Source: an uncultured Polycyclovorans sp.
GTDB taxonomy: Bacteria; Pseudomonadota; Gammaproteobacteria; Nevskiales; Nevskiaceae
Reading direction: 5' to 3'
NCBI GenBank assembly: GCA_936928855.1
Contig: CAKZHZ010000012.1
Location: 1 to 24,758 of the forward strand
Length of the DNA: 24,758 nucleotides
The first letter of the stretch is position 1; the number at the start of each line of letters is the position of its first letter. A program made the translations under genes and the position numbers. The notes below the pieces were generated by a model. The model searched no databases. It worked only from the letters and a program-made list of their open reading frames with translations, and was not told the DNA's origin. Below, piece by piece: positions 7,376 through 14,947 of the stretch.

Positions 7376-8584
7376 TCAGGACGACAGCAGTTCCTTGCTG
7401 ATGATCATCTTGCGCACCTCGCTGGTGCCGGCACCGATCTCCAGCAGCTTGATACTGCGGTACAGGCGGTTGATCTCGGATTCCCAGATGTAGCCGCTAC
7501 CGCCGTGCACCTGCACGGCATCGTTGAGCACCTTGTTCATGGTCTCGGCCACGTACAGAACCCCGGCGGCGGTGAGCTTGTGGATCTCGCCGCGACCGCC
7601 GTCGTCCTCGCCGATCACGTTGGCGGCCCGCAGGGTCTGATAGGTGAACAGCCGCATCGACTCCACCCAGGTGTACATGTCGGCCAGCTTGGCCTGGATC
7701 ATCTGAAAATCGGCGATGGGGCGGCCGAACTGCTTGCGCTGCCGGGCGTAGTCCAGGGACAGTGTCAACGCGCGCTCGGCAATGCCGAGGCAGATCGGCG
7801 AGATCATCGCGCGCTCCAGGTCGAGCCCGGACATCACCACTTTGACGCCACGGTTCTCCTCGCCGACCAGGTTCTCCACCGGCACCTTGCAGTCCTCGAA
7901 CACCAGTTCGGCGGTCTGGCTGCCACGGAAACCCATCTTGATCAGCTTCTGCGCCACCTTGAAACCGGGGAAGTCCTTTTCGACGATGAAGGCGGAGATG
8001 CCCTGCGCGCCTTTTTCCTTGTCGGTCTTGGCATACACCAGCAACACATCGGCCACCGGGCCGTTGGTGATGTAGATCTTGCTGCCGTTGAGAATGTAGT
8101 GGCCGCCCTCGCGGCGGGCGGTGGTGCGCATCGACCCCAAGGCGTCGGAGCCGGCACCCGGCTCGGTGAGACCCAGCGCGCCGATCAGCTCGCCCTTGCA
8201 GAGACCTGGCACGTACTTCTGCTTCTGCGCCGCATTGGCATTGCGCAGGATGTTGTGCAGGCAGAGGTTCTCGTGCGCCACCCAGGCCAGCGCCAGCGCA
8301 TGGTTCCAGCGGCCCAGGGCCTGCAGGATGAGCCCTGAGGTGAAGACATCCATGCCGGCGCCGCCCAGCTCCGGCGGTGCGGTCACGCCGAAGTAGCCGG
8401 TGGCCCCGATCTTGGGAAAAATCCCGGTCGGCCACCACTCCTCATCATCCATGCGCTGCGCCAGCGGGTACACCTCGTTCTGGGCAAATCGGTCGGCCTG
8501 GGCAAGGATTTCCATCTCGTCACTGGACAGGCCGGAGAAGGCCTGCATCACGGACGGACGATCATGGGAAACGGTATCGGGCAT
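7376..8584 (-). CDS. Acyl-CoA dehydrogenase, isovaleryl-CoA/citronellyl-CoA type
   Basis: A 402-aa FAD enzyme of the acyl-CoA dehydrogenase family, forming the alpha-beta double bond of an acyl-CoA and passing electrons to ETF. Conserved motifs are GLTEPGAGSD (138-147), YITNG (171-175), RQRKQFG (281-287) and VHGGSGY (359-365). The usual catalytic Glu in the C-terminal YEGT motif is replaced (EIGAGTSEV, 382-390), while E257 in SGLDLERA is present. This is the arrangement of isovaleryl-CoA dehydrogenase, which acts on branched chains, and of AtuD-like citronellyl-CoA dehydrogenases. The start at 8584 (MPDTVSH) is preferred over the longer frame from 8671 because the extra residues look random; the upstream SD is weak. 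With the SDR and GMC genes downstream it suggests catabolism of branched or isoprenoid acyl chains. Confidence 0.9.
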   Translation of the reverse strand: MPDTVSHDRPSVMQAFSGLSSDEMEILAQADRFAQNEVYPLAQRMDDEEWWPTGIFPKIGATGYFGVTAPPELGGAGMDVFTSGLILQALGRWNHALALAWVAHENLCLHNILRNANAAQKQKYVPGLCKGELIGALGLTEPGAGSDALGSMRTTARREGGHYILNGSKIYITNGPVADVLLVYAKTDKEKGAQGISAFIVEKDFPGFKVAQKLIKMGFRGSQTAELVFEDCKVPVENLVGEENRGVKVVMSGLDLERAMISPICLGIAERALTLSLDYARQRKQFGRPIADFQMIQAKLADMYTWVESMRLFTYQTLRAANVIGEDDGGRGEIHKLTAAGVLYVAETMNKVLNDAVQVHGGSGYIWESEINRLYRSIKLLEIGAGTSEVRKMIISKELLSS

Positions 8585-8596
8585 CGGAGGTTCCGG

Positions 8597-8620
8597 CTGG
8601 TGAGTCTGACTTACCAGACT
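8597..8620. promoter_or_regulatory. Candidate operator upstream of the acyl-CoA dehydrogenase
   Basis: CTGGTGAGT (8597-8605) and ACTTACCAG (8609-8617) form a palindrome with 8 of 9 pairs and a 3-bp centre. An overlapping perfect repeat is AGTCTG-N6-CAGACT (8603-8620). It lies 12 bp before the acyl-CoA dehydrogenase start. The size and symmetry suit a TetR-family regulator of lipid genes. It does not match the FadR consensus well. No regulator gene is adjacent. Confidence 0.4.
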
Positions 8621-8742
8621 AGGCTGACCCCTCGCTGTCGACTTCGTCCGATGTGGTGAGGCCGGTGCCACCCGGGCCGAATTTTCCAGACGTCGACACC
8701 CGCCACCCGCGTAACATGCGTACCAAAAAGGGGGAGATCATC

Positions 8743-9732
8743 ATGCCATCCACGCTGCGCCTGTCGCTGCTCGCGGTCCTGTTGTGCCTGAGCCAGGCCA
8801 TCACCGGATGTGGTGGCGACATGACGGCGGGCAACGGCCTGCCGCCGGGCGCGCGGGCCGTCATGGATGATCCTGCTTGTGTCGCGCCACGCTGCCTGGA
8901 AGTGACCGTTCCGTTGCCTGAAGGCGTTCACGTCACGGACAACCGGGTACGGCTGCTGCTGCCCGAGGGCTATGCCGACAGCGAGCGCCGATACCCGCTG
9001 CTCTACCTGCTGCACGACGCTCCGGGGGATGTCACCAGCTGGACCCGCCTGGGCAACGTGCAGGCGCTCACCGAGGGGCTCGACGTCATCGTCATCATGC
9101 CCGATGGCGGCGGCGGCAACCCGGGCTGGTACAGCGACTGGCGCGACGGCAGTTTTCAGTGGGAGACCTATCACATCGGGGTGATGATGCCGTTCCTGGA
9201 ACGTCATCTTCGCGGTCTCGGCGACGGCCATCGCGCCATCGCCGGCCCTTCGATGGGCGGCCACGGTGCCATGAGCTACTCGGCACGACACCCCGGCCTG
9301 TTCCGCGCGGCAGCGGGGTTCTCCGGCGCGGTGGACTTTCTTCACCTCGGCCGCATCAGCGCGCTGTACGGCTACCTCGCCAATCCCATCGCAGGCACCC
9401 CCAACGGCCCGGTCTGGGGCGACCCGGTGCTCCACTACGACATCTGGCAGGACCATAACCCCGGCACCCGCGTCGACAACCTGCGCGGCATGACCGTCCT
9501 GCTCACTTCCGGCAACGGGCTGCCGGGCGGCCCGCACGAACAGCTCGGCAACCTGCCGCTCTATGCGATCGAGCCCTTGCTGCTGCTGATGAACCAGAGC
9601 TTTGCCAGCACCCTGGATGCGGCCGGCATCGAACATCACACCTGGTTCTACGGGCCCGGATTCCATGACTGGCCGTACTATCGTGATGCCTTCGCCTGGG
9701 CCCTGCCCCAGTTGATGACGGCGATCGACTGA
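8743..9732 (+). CDS. Secreted esterase lipoprotein, esterase D/antigen 85 fold (PF00756-like)
   Basis: A 329-aa serine hydrolase. The N-terminus is a lipoprotein signal (hydrophobic 5-20, lipobox ITGC with C23 as the lipidated cysteine), so it is probably anchored in the outer membrane. The core has PLLYLLHDAPGD (85-96), VIVIMPDGGGGNPGWYSDW (115-133, the tryptophan-rich loop usual in this family), the nucleophile elbow GPSMGGHGA with S170, and a C-terminal GFHDWPYY with H308. The family includes S-formylglutathione hydrolases, feruloyl esterases and mycolyltransferases; the export signal favours an extracytoplasmic ester substrate. Start at 8743 chosen for GGGGGAG six nt upstream. It is divergent from the acyl-CoA dehydrogenase and converges with acpH, with only 4 bp between their stop codons. 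Confidence 0.87.
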   Translation: MPSTLRLSLLAVLLCLSQAITGCGGDMTAGNGLPPGARAVMDDPACVAPRCLEVTVPLPEGVHVTDNRVRLLLPEGYADSERRYPLLYLLHDAPGDVTSWTRLGNVQALTEGLDVIVIMPDGGGGNPGWYSDWRDGSFQWETYHIGVMMPFLERHLRGLGDGHRAIAGPSMGGHGAMSYSARHPGLFRAAAGFSGAVDFLHLGRISALYGYLANPIAGTPNGPVWGDPVLHYDIWQDHNPGTRVDNLRGMTVLLTSGNGLPGGPHEQLGNLPLYAIEPLLLLMNQSFASTLDAAGIEHHTWFYGPGFHDWPYYRDAFAWALPQLMTAID

Positions 9733-9736
9733 ACGG

Positions 9737-10309
9737 TTACGCAGCGCCCGCCACGGCGGTGAGGTCATCGAGCAACCGTGGCAGGCCGGCGCGCAACAGG
9801 GGCACGGCCTGCGGCCAGCGGTGTGCCGCCGCATGCATGGGAGCGGGTTGCCGCAACCGCGCGGCGGTGCGCGCGATGGCACGGTCAATGCCCGCCTCGT
9901 GTCCGTAGGACACCAGCAACGCTTCGAACGCCGCTGCGGTGCTGGCACGCCCTCCGGCCTGGAGGAACCACGTCGACGCGGCCTCGACCGCCTGCGCCGC
10001 CCGAGCCTGAAAACGGGACAGGGGCTCGCCGGAGAACGCGGGCCAGTCCTGCACCAGCGCATAGTCCGCAGCAAGATCCAGCAGGATGCCGGCGTAACGA
10101 CGCTCGCCTTCCGGCCAGAGGCTGCGCGCCTCCTGCATGACCGGATGGCGATCGGTCGCGGCGTCCACCCTCCGATGCAAACGGACGCCTTCCGCAATGA
10201 CATCGGGGTATGCCGACAGGTCGGCACCGCGCACCACATCCCCCAGCACCGCGCCCGCCATCGAGGTATCGGTGCGATCCGCCAGCCAGAGATGTGCGAG
10301 AAAATTCAT
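9737..10309 (-). CDS. acpH: Acyl carrier protein phosphodiesterase
   Basis: A 190-aa cytoplasmic hydrolase of the AcpH family (PF04336), which removes the 4'-phosphopantetheine group from holo-ACP. The family's start MNFLAHLWLAD is present, followed by GAVLGDVVRG, LHRRVDAATDRHP (conserved metal-binding His/Asp cluster) and LLDLAADYALVQDW. Length equals the E. coli protein (about 193 aa). The start at 10309 is set by the family N-terminus; the frame stays open to 10351 but the extra 14 residues are not family-like. AcpH is found mostly in gammaproteobacteria, which helps place the organism. It is divergent from the lipoprotein gene at 10406 (96 bp apart). Confidence 0.88.
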   Translation of the reverse strand: MNFLAHLWLADRTDTSMAGAVLGDVVRGADLSAYPDVIAEGVRLHRRVDAATDRHPVMQEARSLWPEGERRYAGILLDLAADYALVQDWPAFSGEPLSRFQARAAQAVEAASTWFLQAGGRASTAAAFEALLVSYGHEAGIDRAIARTAARLRQPAPMHAAAHRWPQAVPLLRAGLPRLLDDLTAVAGAA

Positions 10310-10405
10310 GACAGGGTCCACATGATAGTCCGAGGCCGTGAACGCGTTCACAGCACCGCAGCATCGGTTTCGTGGATCATGGTCGTCACCAACGGGAGAA
10401 CCCTC

Positions 10406-11335
10406 ATGAAATCATTCCATCACACCCCCTTGATGCTGCTGCTGTCCGGCACCTTGCTTACCGCCTGCGGCGGCGGTAGCGGTGGCGGCGGTGACGGCCC
10501 ACGCGGCGGCGGTGTCGACCTCAGCTCCAAAGCCGGTATCGCCCGCGAACTGCTGGTGTTCTCCAGCGTGGTGGTGCCCTCGCTGGATGAAGTGGACGAG
10601 GTGGGCCAGGACAAGCGCGCTGTTGCCAAGGCCAGCGAGGCCTGTGGCGCCGGCACCATCGAGTCCACCAGCGGCAGCCGCGACGAAACCTTCGCATTCT
10701 TCGACAGCGCGGTGGTATCGGTGGACTTCGACCGCATTGAGGCGAACAACTGCCTGAACAGCTTCGAGGGCATGACCAGCGTGACCGATGGGGTATCAGA
10801 GTCTGGCGGCGGCGCGGATGCCCAGGACCGCTACTATGACTTCGCCACGTTCGGCAGCGGCGCAACGCCGTTCCGCACACGCTTCATCAACAACGCCCAG
10901 GCCACAGACGTGGATCTGCTGATGCTGGGTCGCATGGAGAGCCGCCAGGATGCCACCGCCGACGACGTGCGCCTGAGTCTGCAGATGGATATCGACGCGC
11001 TGACCCAGGGGGAAGCCAACAGCGTCGAGATCGCCTTCGGCGATGCCGAAACCTTTTTCCAGATCGAAACCCAGTTGGCGAGCGACGCCGTCCGCCTCAA
11101 CGGGCCCATCGAGTACAGCGCCAACCATTGCGTCGGTGGCCGGGTCGACTACGAGACCGTGACGCCGATCACCTTCGACAACGATGACGACTTCGCCAGC
11201 GGCACCCTGCGGCTCAGCGCCAACGATGTGACCGTGGAGCTGACCTTCAACGGCGACACCATCAGCTACCAGGTGGTCGGCGGCGAGAGTGGCGTCATCA
11301 CCGCGGCGGACCTGCTGAACGTCGAAGGCTGCTGA
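10406..11335 (+). CDS. Lipoprotein of unknown function
   Basis: A 309-aa predicted lipoprotein that I do not recognise. The signal peptide MKSFHHTPLMLLLSGTLLTA ends in a lipobox (LTAC, C21), followed by a glycine-rich linker (22-36). The mature part is acidic and rich in Asp, Ser and Gly. It has four cysteines (C80, C116, C242 and the very last residue C309), which could form two disulfides in the periplasm or outside the cell. The C-terminal half has alternating hydrophobic patterns (TLRLSANDVTVELTFNGD, ISYQVVGG) typical of beta strands. GGGAG lies upstream of the ATG at 10406. The frame stays open far upstream, but that part is antisense to acpH. A 12-bp hairpin follows the gene. Confidence 0.8.
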   Translation: MKSFHHTPLMLLLSGTLLTACGGGSGGGGDGPRGGGVDLSSKAGIARELLVFSSVVVPSLDEVDEVGQDKRAVAKASEACGAGTIESTSGSRDETFAFFDSAVVSVDFDRIEANNCLNSFEGMTSVTDGVSESGGGADAQDRYYDFATFGSGATPFRTRFINNAQATDVDLLMLGRMESRQDATADDVRLSLQMDIDALTQGEANSVEIAFGDAETFFQIETQLASDAVRLNGPIEYSANHCVGGRVDYETVTPITFDNDDDFASGTLRLSANDVTVELTFNGDTISYQVVGGESGVITAADLLNVEGC

Positions 11336-11346
11336 TCCCGGCACCC

Positions 11347-11385
11347 ACCGTCACACCGTCGGCATGGGCCCGTCGGTGTGACGGT
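11347..11385. terminator. Candidate bidirectional terminator hairpin
   Basis: ACCGTCACACCG (11347-11358) pairs perfectly with CGGTGTGACGGT (11374-11385), leaving a 15-nt loop that can pair a little further (GGC...GCC). It lies between two convergent genes, 12 bp after the lipoprotein stop and touching the stop codon of the DUF3228 gene. Neither side has a clear T-run, so termination by this hairpin alone is uncertain. Confidence 0.55.
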
Positions 11386-11942
11386 CAGGGGCGCCAGTTG
11401 GCGTGGGCGGACCAGTAGGCGACGCTGCGCTGATAGGCATCGCGATCCAACGGCACACCGGACCCACCCTCCTCCACGCCCAGCGCGTTGCGCATCATGG
11501 TGATGGGTGCCATGGGAATCTCTGCCGGCTCCCGCGTGGCCAGGCAGCCGACGATGCCCCAGTCGGCATCGATGGGGTTGCCTTCGCGGGCCATCTGCGC
11601 CCGGTCATACAGGATGACCACCAGGTAGTCCGCCACCGGTGGCTCCACCCCTTCGAACCAGCGCACCAACACCGGCAGCTCGTCCCGGTTACGCGCCTCA
11701 TAGGCAGACCGCAACTGGTGCTGGTTGTCCGCCGTGATGGGCACGGTCAGGCACCGGGTTTGCGTCCAGTTGCGATGCACATGCAGTTTGCAGAATGGCG
11801 CATAGCCGTCGAGCACTTTCTCCGGCACGTGCGTGTTGAGGTGGCGCTCGTAGTCTTCAGGCGTGGTGCCAACGATGCCGTTGCGACGCCCCGACCGTGG
11901 AAACAGGCGAGTACGCGCAAACGAAGTGAGTACGATAGACAT
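11385..11942 (-). CDS. DUF3228 family protein
   Basis: A 185-aa soluble protein of the DUF3228 family, function unknown. Recognisable stretches include EKVLDGYAPFCKLHVHRNWT, TRCLTVPIT, LPVLVRWFEGVEPP, DADWGIVGC, REPAEIPMAPITMMRNALG and VEEGGSGVPLD; as I recall, proteins in xanthomonads and related gammaproteobacteria share almost all of these. No signal peptide or membrane segment is seen. Many charged and aromatic residues are conserved (H52/H54/H56 region, W58, C64), which suggests an enzyme or ligand-binding protein, but this is not established. SD is weak. It lies 66 bp downstream of the flavin reductase gene on the same strand and could be read through from it. Confidence 0.85.
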   Translation of the reverse strand: MSIVLTSFARTRLFPRSGRRNGIVGTTPEDYERHLNTHVPEKVLDGYAPFCKLHVHRNWTQTRCLTVPITADNQHQLRSAYEARNRDELPVLVRWFEGVEPPVADYLVVILYDRAQMAREGNPIDADWGIVGCLATREPAEIPMAPITMMRNALGVEEGGSGVPLDRDAYQRSVAYWSAHANWRP

Positions 11943-12008
11943 GAAAACCGCTGGGTCGAAATGCGGGGGGATGATCCCCGATCGCGCCCGGCGCGACCAG
12001 TCGGTGCC

Positions 12009-12992
12009 TCAACCCGGCGAGCGCCAGAGCGCCTCCACACCAGGATCGATGGCGTGTACCAACCGGTTGAGCAATGACTTCAGCACCGCACCCTCGCCCG
12101 GACCGAGACGTTCAAGCACCTCGCTCTCCACGGCCTTCGCAGCAGCGATCAAGGCCAGCGCCGTCCGGCTACCCTCGGCGGTGAGCTGATAAGCCCCCCC
12201 GTCCTGCGTGCGCTCCGGCAACGGCTCGGCAAGGCCACGTGCCACCAGATCGCCGATGGCATCGCAGGCGCTTCGGTTCAGCACGCCGGCCATGCCCTGC
12301 TCCAGCTCTGCGCCGGTCATCACGTGCTTCAGTGTCAACGTCGACAGCAGGTAGAAGGCCTCGTCGGTGAGCCCGTGCTCGGCCAGCAGGCCGCGAATGC
12401 GACCGAAGAACTGAAAATGGCTGCGGCCGAGCAGGTAGCCGAGGAAGTCTTCACCAAAGCTCCCCGCCAGTTCGGGTGCTCGCGGCTTCTCGGCAGGCCC
12501 GTCACGTCGTGTCGCATGCGCGTAACGTCCGCCATGAAATACCAGCGGCGCCGTTTCGGACTGATCGAACGCCAGAACCTCTCCGATAAAGATCAGATGG
12601 TCCCCGCCCTGATAGGTCGATGCGGTCCGACACTGGAAGCGCGCCGCGCAGTCCTTCAGCAACGGCACGCTGCCCGCGCCTTCTTCGATATCCAGTCCCG
12701 CGAACTTGTCCTCGCCACGCCGCGCAAACCGACCCGACAGCGCCTCCTGATCCGCCGTCAGGACGTGCACCGCCCAGTGACTGGCCGCCTTGAAGTGATC
12801 GAAGCTCATCGCATTGTTGGCGAGGCTCCACAACACCAGCGGCGGATCCAACGACACCGAATTGAAACTGTTGGCGGTCAGCCCCATCGGCTCGCCTTCG
12901 GGCGAGCGCGCGGTGATGATCGTCACACCCGTGGCAAAACTGCCGAGAGCCTGACGAAATGCTTTTGGATCGAAGGCGGGGTTCTGGGTCAC
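12009..12992 (-). CDS. Flavin reductase fused to a MarR-like domain (HpaH reductase C1-like)
   Basis: A 327-aa two-domain protein. Residues about 8-165 are a flavin reductase-like FMN-binding domain: FRQALGSFATGVTIITA (12-28), LTANSFNSVSLDPPLVLW (38-55), SGRFARRGEDKFAG (86-99) and GGDHLIFIGEVLAFD (129-143). Residues about 175-320 are a winged-helix domain of MarR type. The same order is found in the reductase component C1 of Acinetobacter p-hydroxyphenylacetate hydroxylase, in which the MarR-like part holds the reductase down until an effector binds. Such a reductase supplies reduced flavin to a partner monooxygenase, but none is in this window. Start is a GTG overlapping the DUF1302 stop codon (GTGA), so the two genes are translationally coupled. 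That a flavin reductase is tied to an outer-membrane protein rather than to its oxygenase is unusual. Confidence 0.88.
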   Translation of the reverse strand: MTQNPAFDPKAFRQALGSFATGVTIITARSPEGEPMGLTANSFNSVSLDPPLVLWSLANNAMSFDHFKAASHWAVHVLTADQEALSGRFARRGEDKFAGLDIEEGAGSVPLLKDCAARFQCRTASTYQGGDHLIFIGEVLAFDQSETAPLVFHGGRYAHATRRDGPAEKPRAPELAGSFGEDFLGYLLGRSHFQFFGRIRGLLAEHGLTDEAFYLLSTLTLKHVMTGAELEQGMAGVLNRSACDAIGDLVARGLAEPLPERTQDGGAYQLTAEGSRTALALIAAAKAVESEVLERLGPGEGAVLKSLLNRLVHAIDPGVEALWRSPG

Positions 12993-14839
12993 AAGTTGTA
13001 TTTGATGGTGAAGGTGGCGTATTCGCGGTCCGCCACGGGGTTGGCCGGAATCGGGCTCGGGCCCACCAGCGCACCGGGGTCGCCGAGGAACCAGTTGTAG
13101 CCCACCGCAAACTCGAGGTTCTGCAGATACTGGGCGATCACCTGCAATCCGAGGCGGACATCGCCCTCGCCAAACAGGGAGCCAAACGTTCCGGCGCTGG
13201 AGGCATAGTTGTAGAAGGCGTGCGCCACCGATATCGGTGTGCCGATGTCCCAGCCCGGGAAGATATTGCGCCCCTTCGGCAGGATCAGGAACTGATAGGC
13301 AGCCGCCTTCTGATCGTAGAAGAGCGTATCGCCATCGCCCAGTGGTACCAGGCCGGGGCGCGCCTCGATGGGCTGCAGCTCGTCGACATACAGGAACGAG
13401 GTTTCGGCAGCGACTGCCACTTCGTCATAGAACCAGAAATGCGGATTGGTGACGAACAGCGCCGACAGGTTGGCCTGGATGGTGTCGCCTCGCGAGTAGA
13501 TCGGGCTGACCACGCCGGAGACTTCGGCTGCGGCGGGCAGGTCCACATCCTGCCGATAGATCACTTCGCCGCCGACGTTCAGCCCGAACAGTGTGGTCGA
13601 GAAGCTCACCGCATTCATGGTGATGTCCTCGAAGTACCGGATCTGGTAGGTCACCGGCACTTCCTGATTGATCAGCGCGGTGGTCACCGGCGTGCCGTTC
13701 GGCAACTCGCCCAGCGGCGCGAAACCGAAGTTCAGCTGCACCGTGGGATTATGGTTGTGATACCGGATGTGATAGAGACCGATCGAGGTGTTGTCGGTCA
13801 CCTGCGCCTTGAAGCCCACGCCCCACTGGCCATCCTTGTCGGGAATGATGTCCGGCCCGCGGATGGTCTTGATGGTGTCCTCGGAGTTGAGCAGGGCCCC
13901 GACCGGGGTCGCCAGCATGCACAGCTGGCTCAGATCCAGCGGCAGGGGATCGAGGTCAAGCAACCCCGGGCACCCGGCACCGCTCGCGGGATTGATGGAA
14001 CCGTGGGCAAACTCGGCGCCCGGTCCCACCACATCCGCTACCGAGAAGAAGTCGCCCACCGGGAACACCTCGGTCGGCTTGAAATGCAGCTGGTAGTAGC
14101 CCATCAGGGTGTAGTTGAAGCCGAGCTGCAACTGGAAGGACGCCTGGTGCACCGGCAGCAGGATTTCCTTGATCTCGGCGCCCGGCACGAACGCCTTGGT
14201 GGCGTCATTGGGGCCCTGGGCCGACACGATACCGGGGAAGAACAGGCTTTCACCCCAGGCCACCAGGTGTTTGCCGAAGCGCAGGTTGAGGGCGATGTCA
14301 TCCGTCAGGAAGAAGTCCCCGTAGGCATAGGCCTCGAGGAGTCGGGCCCGCTCGCCGTTGGTGCTGACGGTGTCGGGGTGGAACTCGTCCACCGGCCCGT
14401 TGCGCTTGTTGATGGTATCCGGCGAATCGTTGTCGTTGCGCTCTTGAAAGGCGAAGTCGTAATGCGCGGCACCACTGGCGACGATGCCGAAATTGCCCTT
14501 GCGCAGCGACAACTCGCCAAAGGACGTGAGGCGGTTGTTGATGGGCGAATACTTCTCGAAGTTGCGGTTGCCGTCATCCAGGTTGATGGTGGTGGACAAG
14601 CCGGTATGAATGAAGCCCACTGCTTGTCCCGGCGGCAGCACCAGCGGCTGCAGCGGGTCGACCGGACCGTCGATCAGTTCACTGGCGGGATCCCCCATGC
14701 GCACCGCCAAGCTGTAGCCCAACGCCACCTTGTAGGACCCGTCAATGCCAAACAGACTGAAGGCGCTGGCCGTCCCGGCCTGAACCACCATCACGACGCC
14801 CACTCCAATGCCGGCGACCCGGCCCGCCATTCCGCCCAT
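12989..14839 (-). CDS. DUF1302 family outer-membrane protein (downstream paralog)
   Basis: A 616-aa predicted outer-membrane protein of the DUF1302 family (PF06980), which often occurs with hydrophobic-compound and steroid catabolism genes and is thought to help such compounds cross the envelope. The signal peptide (1-26) ends TASA, then FSLFGIDGSYKVALGYSLAVRM. Family stretches include DDGNRNF, NNRLTSFGELSLR, ERNDNDSPDTIN, RLLEAYAYGDFF, GKHLVAWGESLFFPGI, EIKEILLPVHQASFQL and VGDFFSVADVVGPGAEF. The C-terminus FTIKYNL is a barrel-end strand, although the last residue is Leu rather than Phe. GGGAGGAG lies just before the start. It shares most motifs with the gene upstream, so the pair arose by duplication. 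It overlaps the flavin reductase by 4 bp. Confidence 0.9.
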   Translation of the reverse strand: MGGMAGRVAGIGVGVVMVVQAGTASAFSLFGIDGSYKVALGYSLAVRMGDPASELIDGPVDPLQPLVLPPGQAVGFIHTGLSTTINLDDGNRNFEKYSPINNRLTSFGELSLRKGNFGIVASGAAHYDFAFQERNDNDSPDTINKRNGPVDEFHPDTVSTNGERARLLEAYAYGDFFLTDDIALNLRFGKHLVAWGESLFFPGIVSAQGPNDATKAFVPGAEIKEILLPVHQASFQLQLGFNYTLMGYYQLHFKPTEVFPVGDFFSVADVVGPGAEFAHGSINPASGAGCPGLLDLDPLPLDLSQLCMLATPVGALLNSEDTIKTIRGPDIIPDKDGQWGVGFKAQVTDNTSIGLYHIRYHNHNPTVQLNFGFAPLGELPNGTPVTTALINQEVPVTYQIRYFEDITMNAVSFSTTLFGLNVGGEVIYRQDVDLPAAAEVSGVVSPIYSRGDTIQANLSALFVTNPHFWFYDEVAVAAETSFLYVDELQPIEARPGLVPLGDGDTLFYDQKAAAYQFLILPKGRNIFPGWDIGTPISVAHAFYNYASSAGTFGSLFGEGDVRLGLQVIAQYLQNLEFAVGYNWFLGDPGALVGPSPIPANPVADREYATFTIKYNL

Positions 14840-14903
14840 GAACTCCTCCCGGTACCCCTGTGGTTATTACGGCGAACCGTAGAACGCGGCATGGGGAGCG
14901 GCT

Positions 14904-14913
14904 TCATCCGAAC
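14904..14913 (-). promoter_or_regulatory. Shared motif GTTCGGATGA upstream of DUF1302 gene (copy 1)
   Basis: The minus-strand 10-mer GTTCGGATGA begins its last base 65 nt before the start at 14839. The same 10-mer is found 63 nt before the other DUF1302 gene (16933-16942). In both cases CTA(C/G)G follows after 21-22 nt. Conservation of sequence, orientation and distance suggests a promoter or regulator site; it could also be left from the gene duplication. The gap between the two DUF1302 genes (14840-14947) holds nothing else I can name. Confidence 0.4.
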
Positions 14914-14947
14914 TGATTAGGGGTTCAGGTGGCGGACGCAGGCGGGC

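Noticed and set aside
7202..8338. A 378-codon open frame on the plus strand
   Set aside because: It starts inside two dispersed repeats and runs antisense to the acyl-CoA dehydrogenase.
9821..10405. Upstream extension of the lipoprotein frame
   Set aside because: The extension is antisense to acpH; the lipoprotein signal peptide and SD fix the start at 10406.
12959..14920. A 653-codon open frame on the plus strand
   Set aside because: It is antisense to the DUF1302 gene, which has a signal peptide, SD and family motifs; the plus-strand frame has none.
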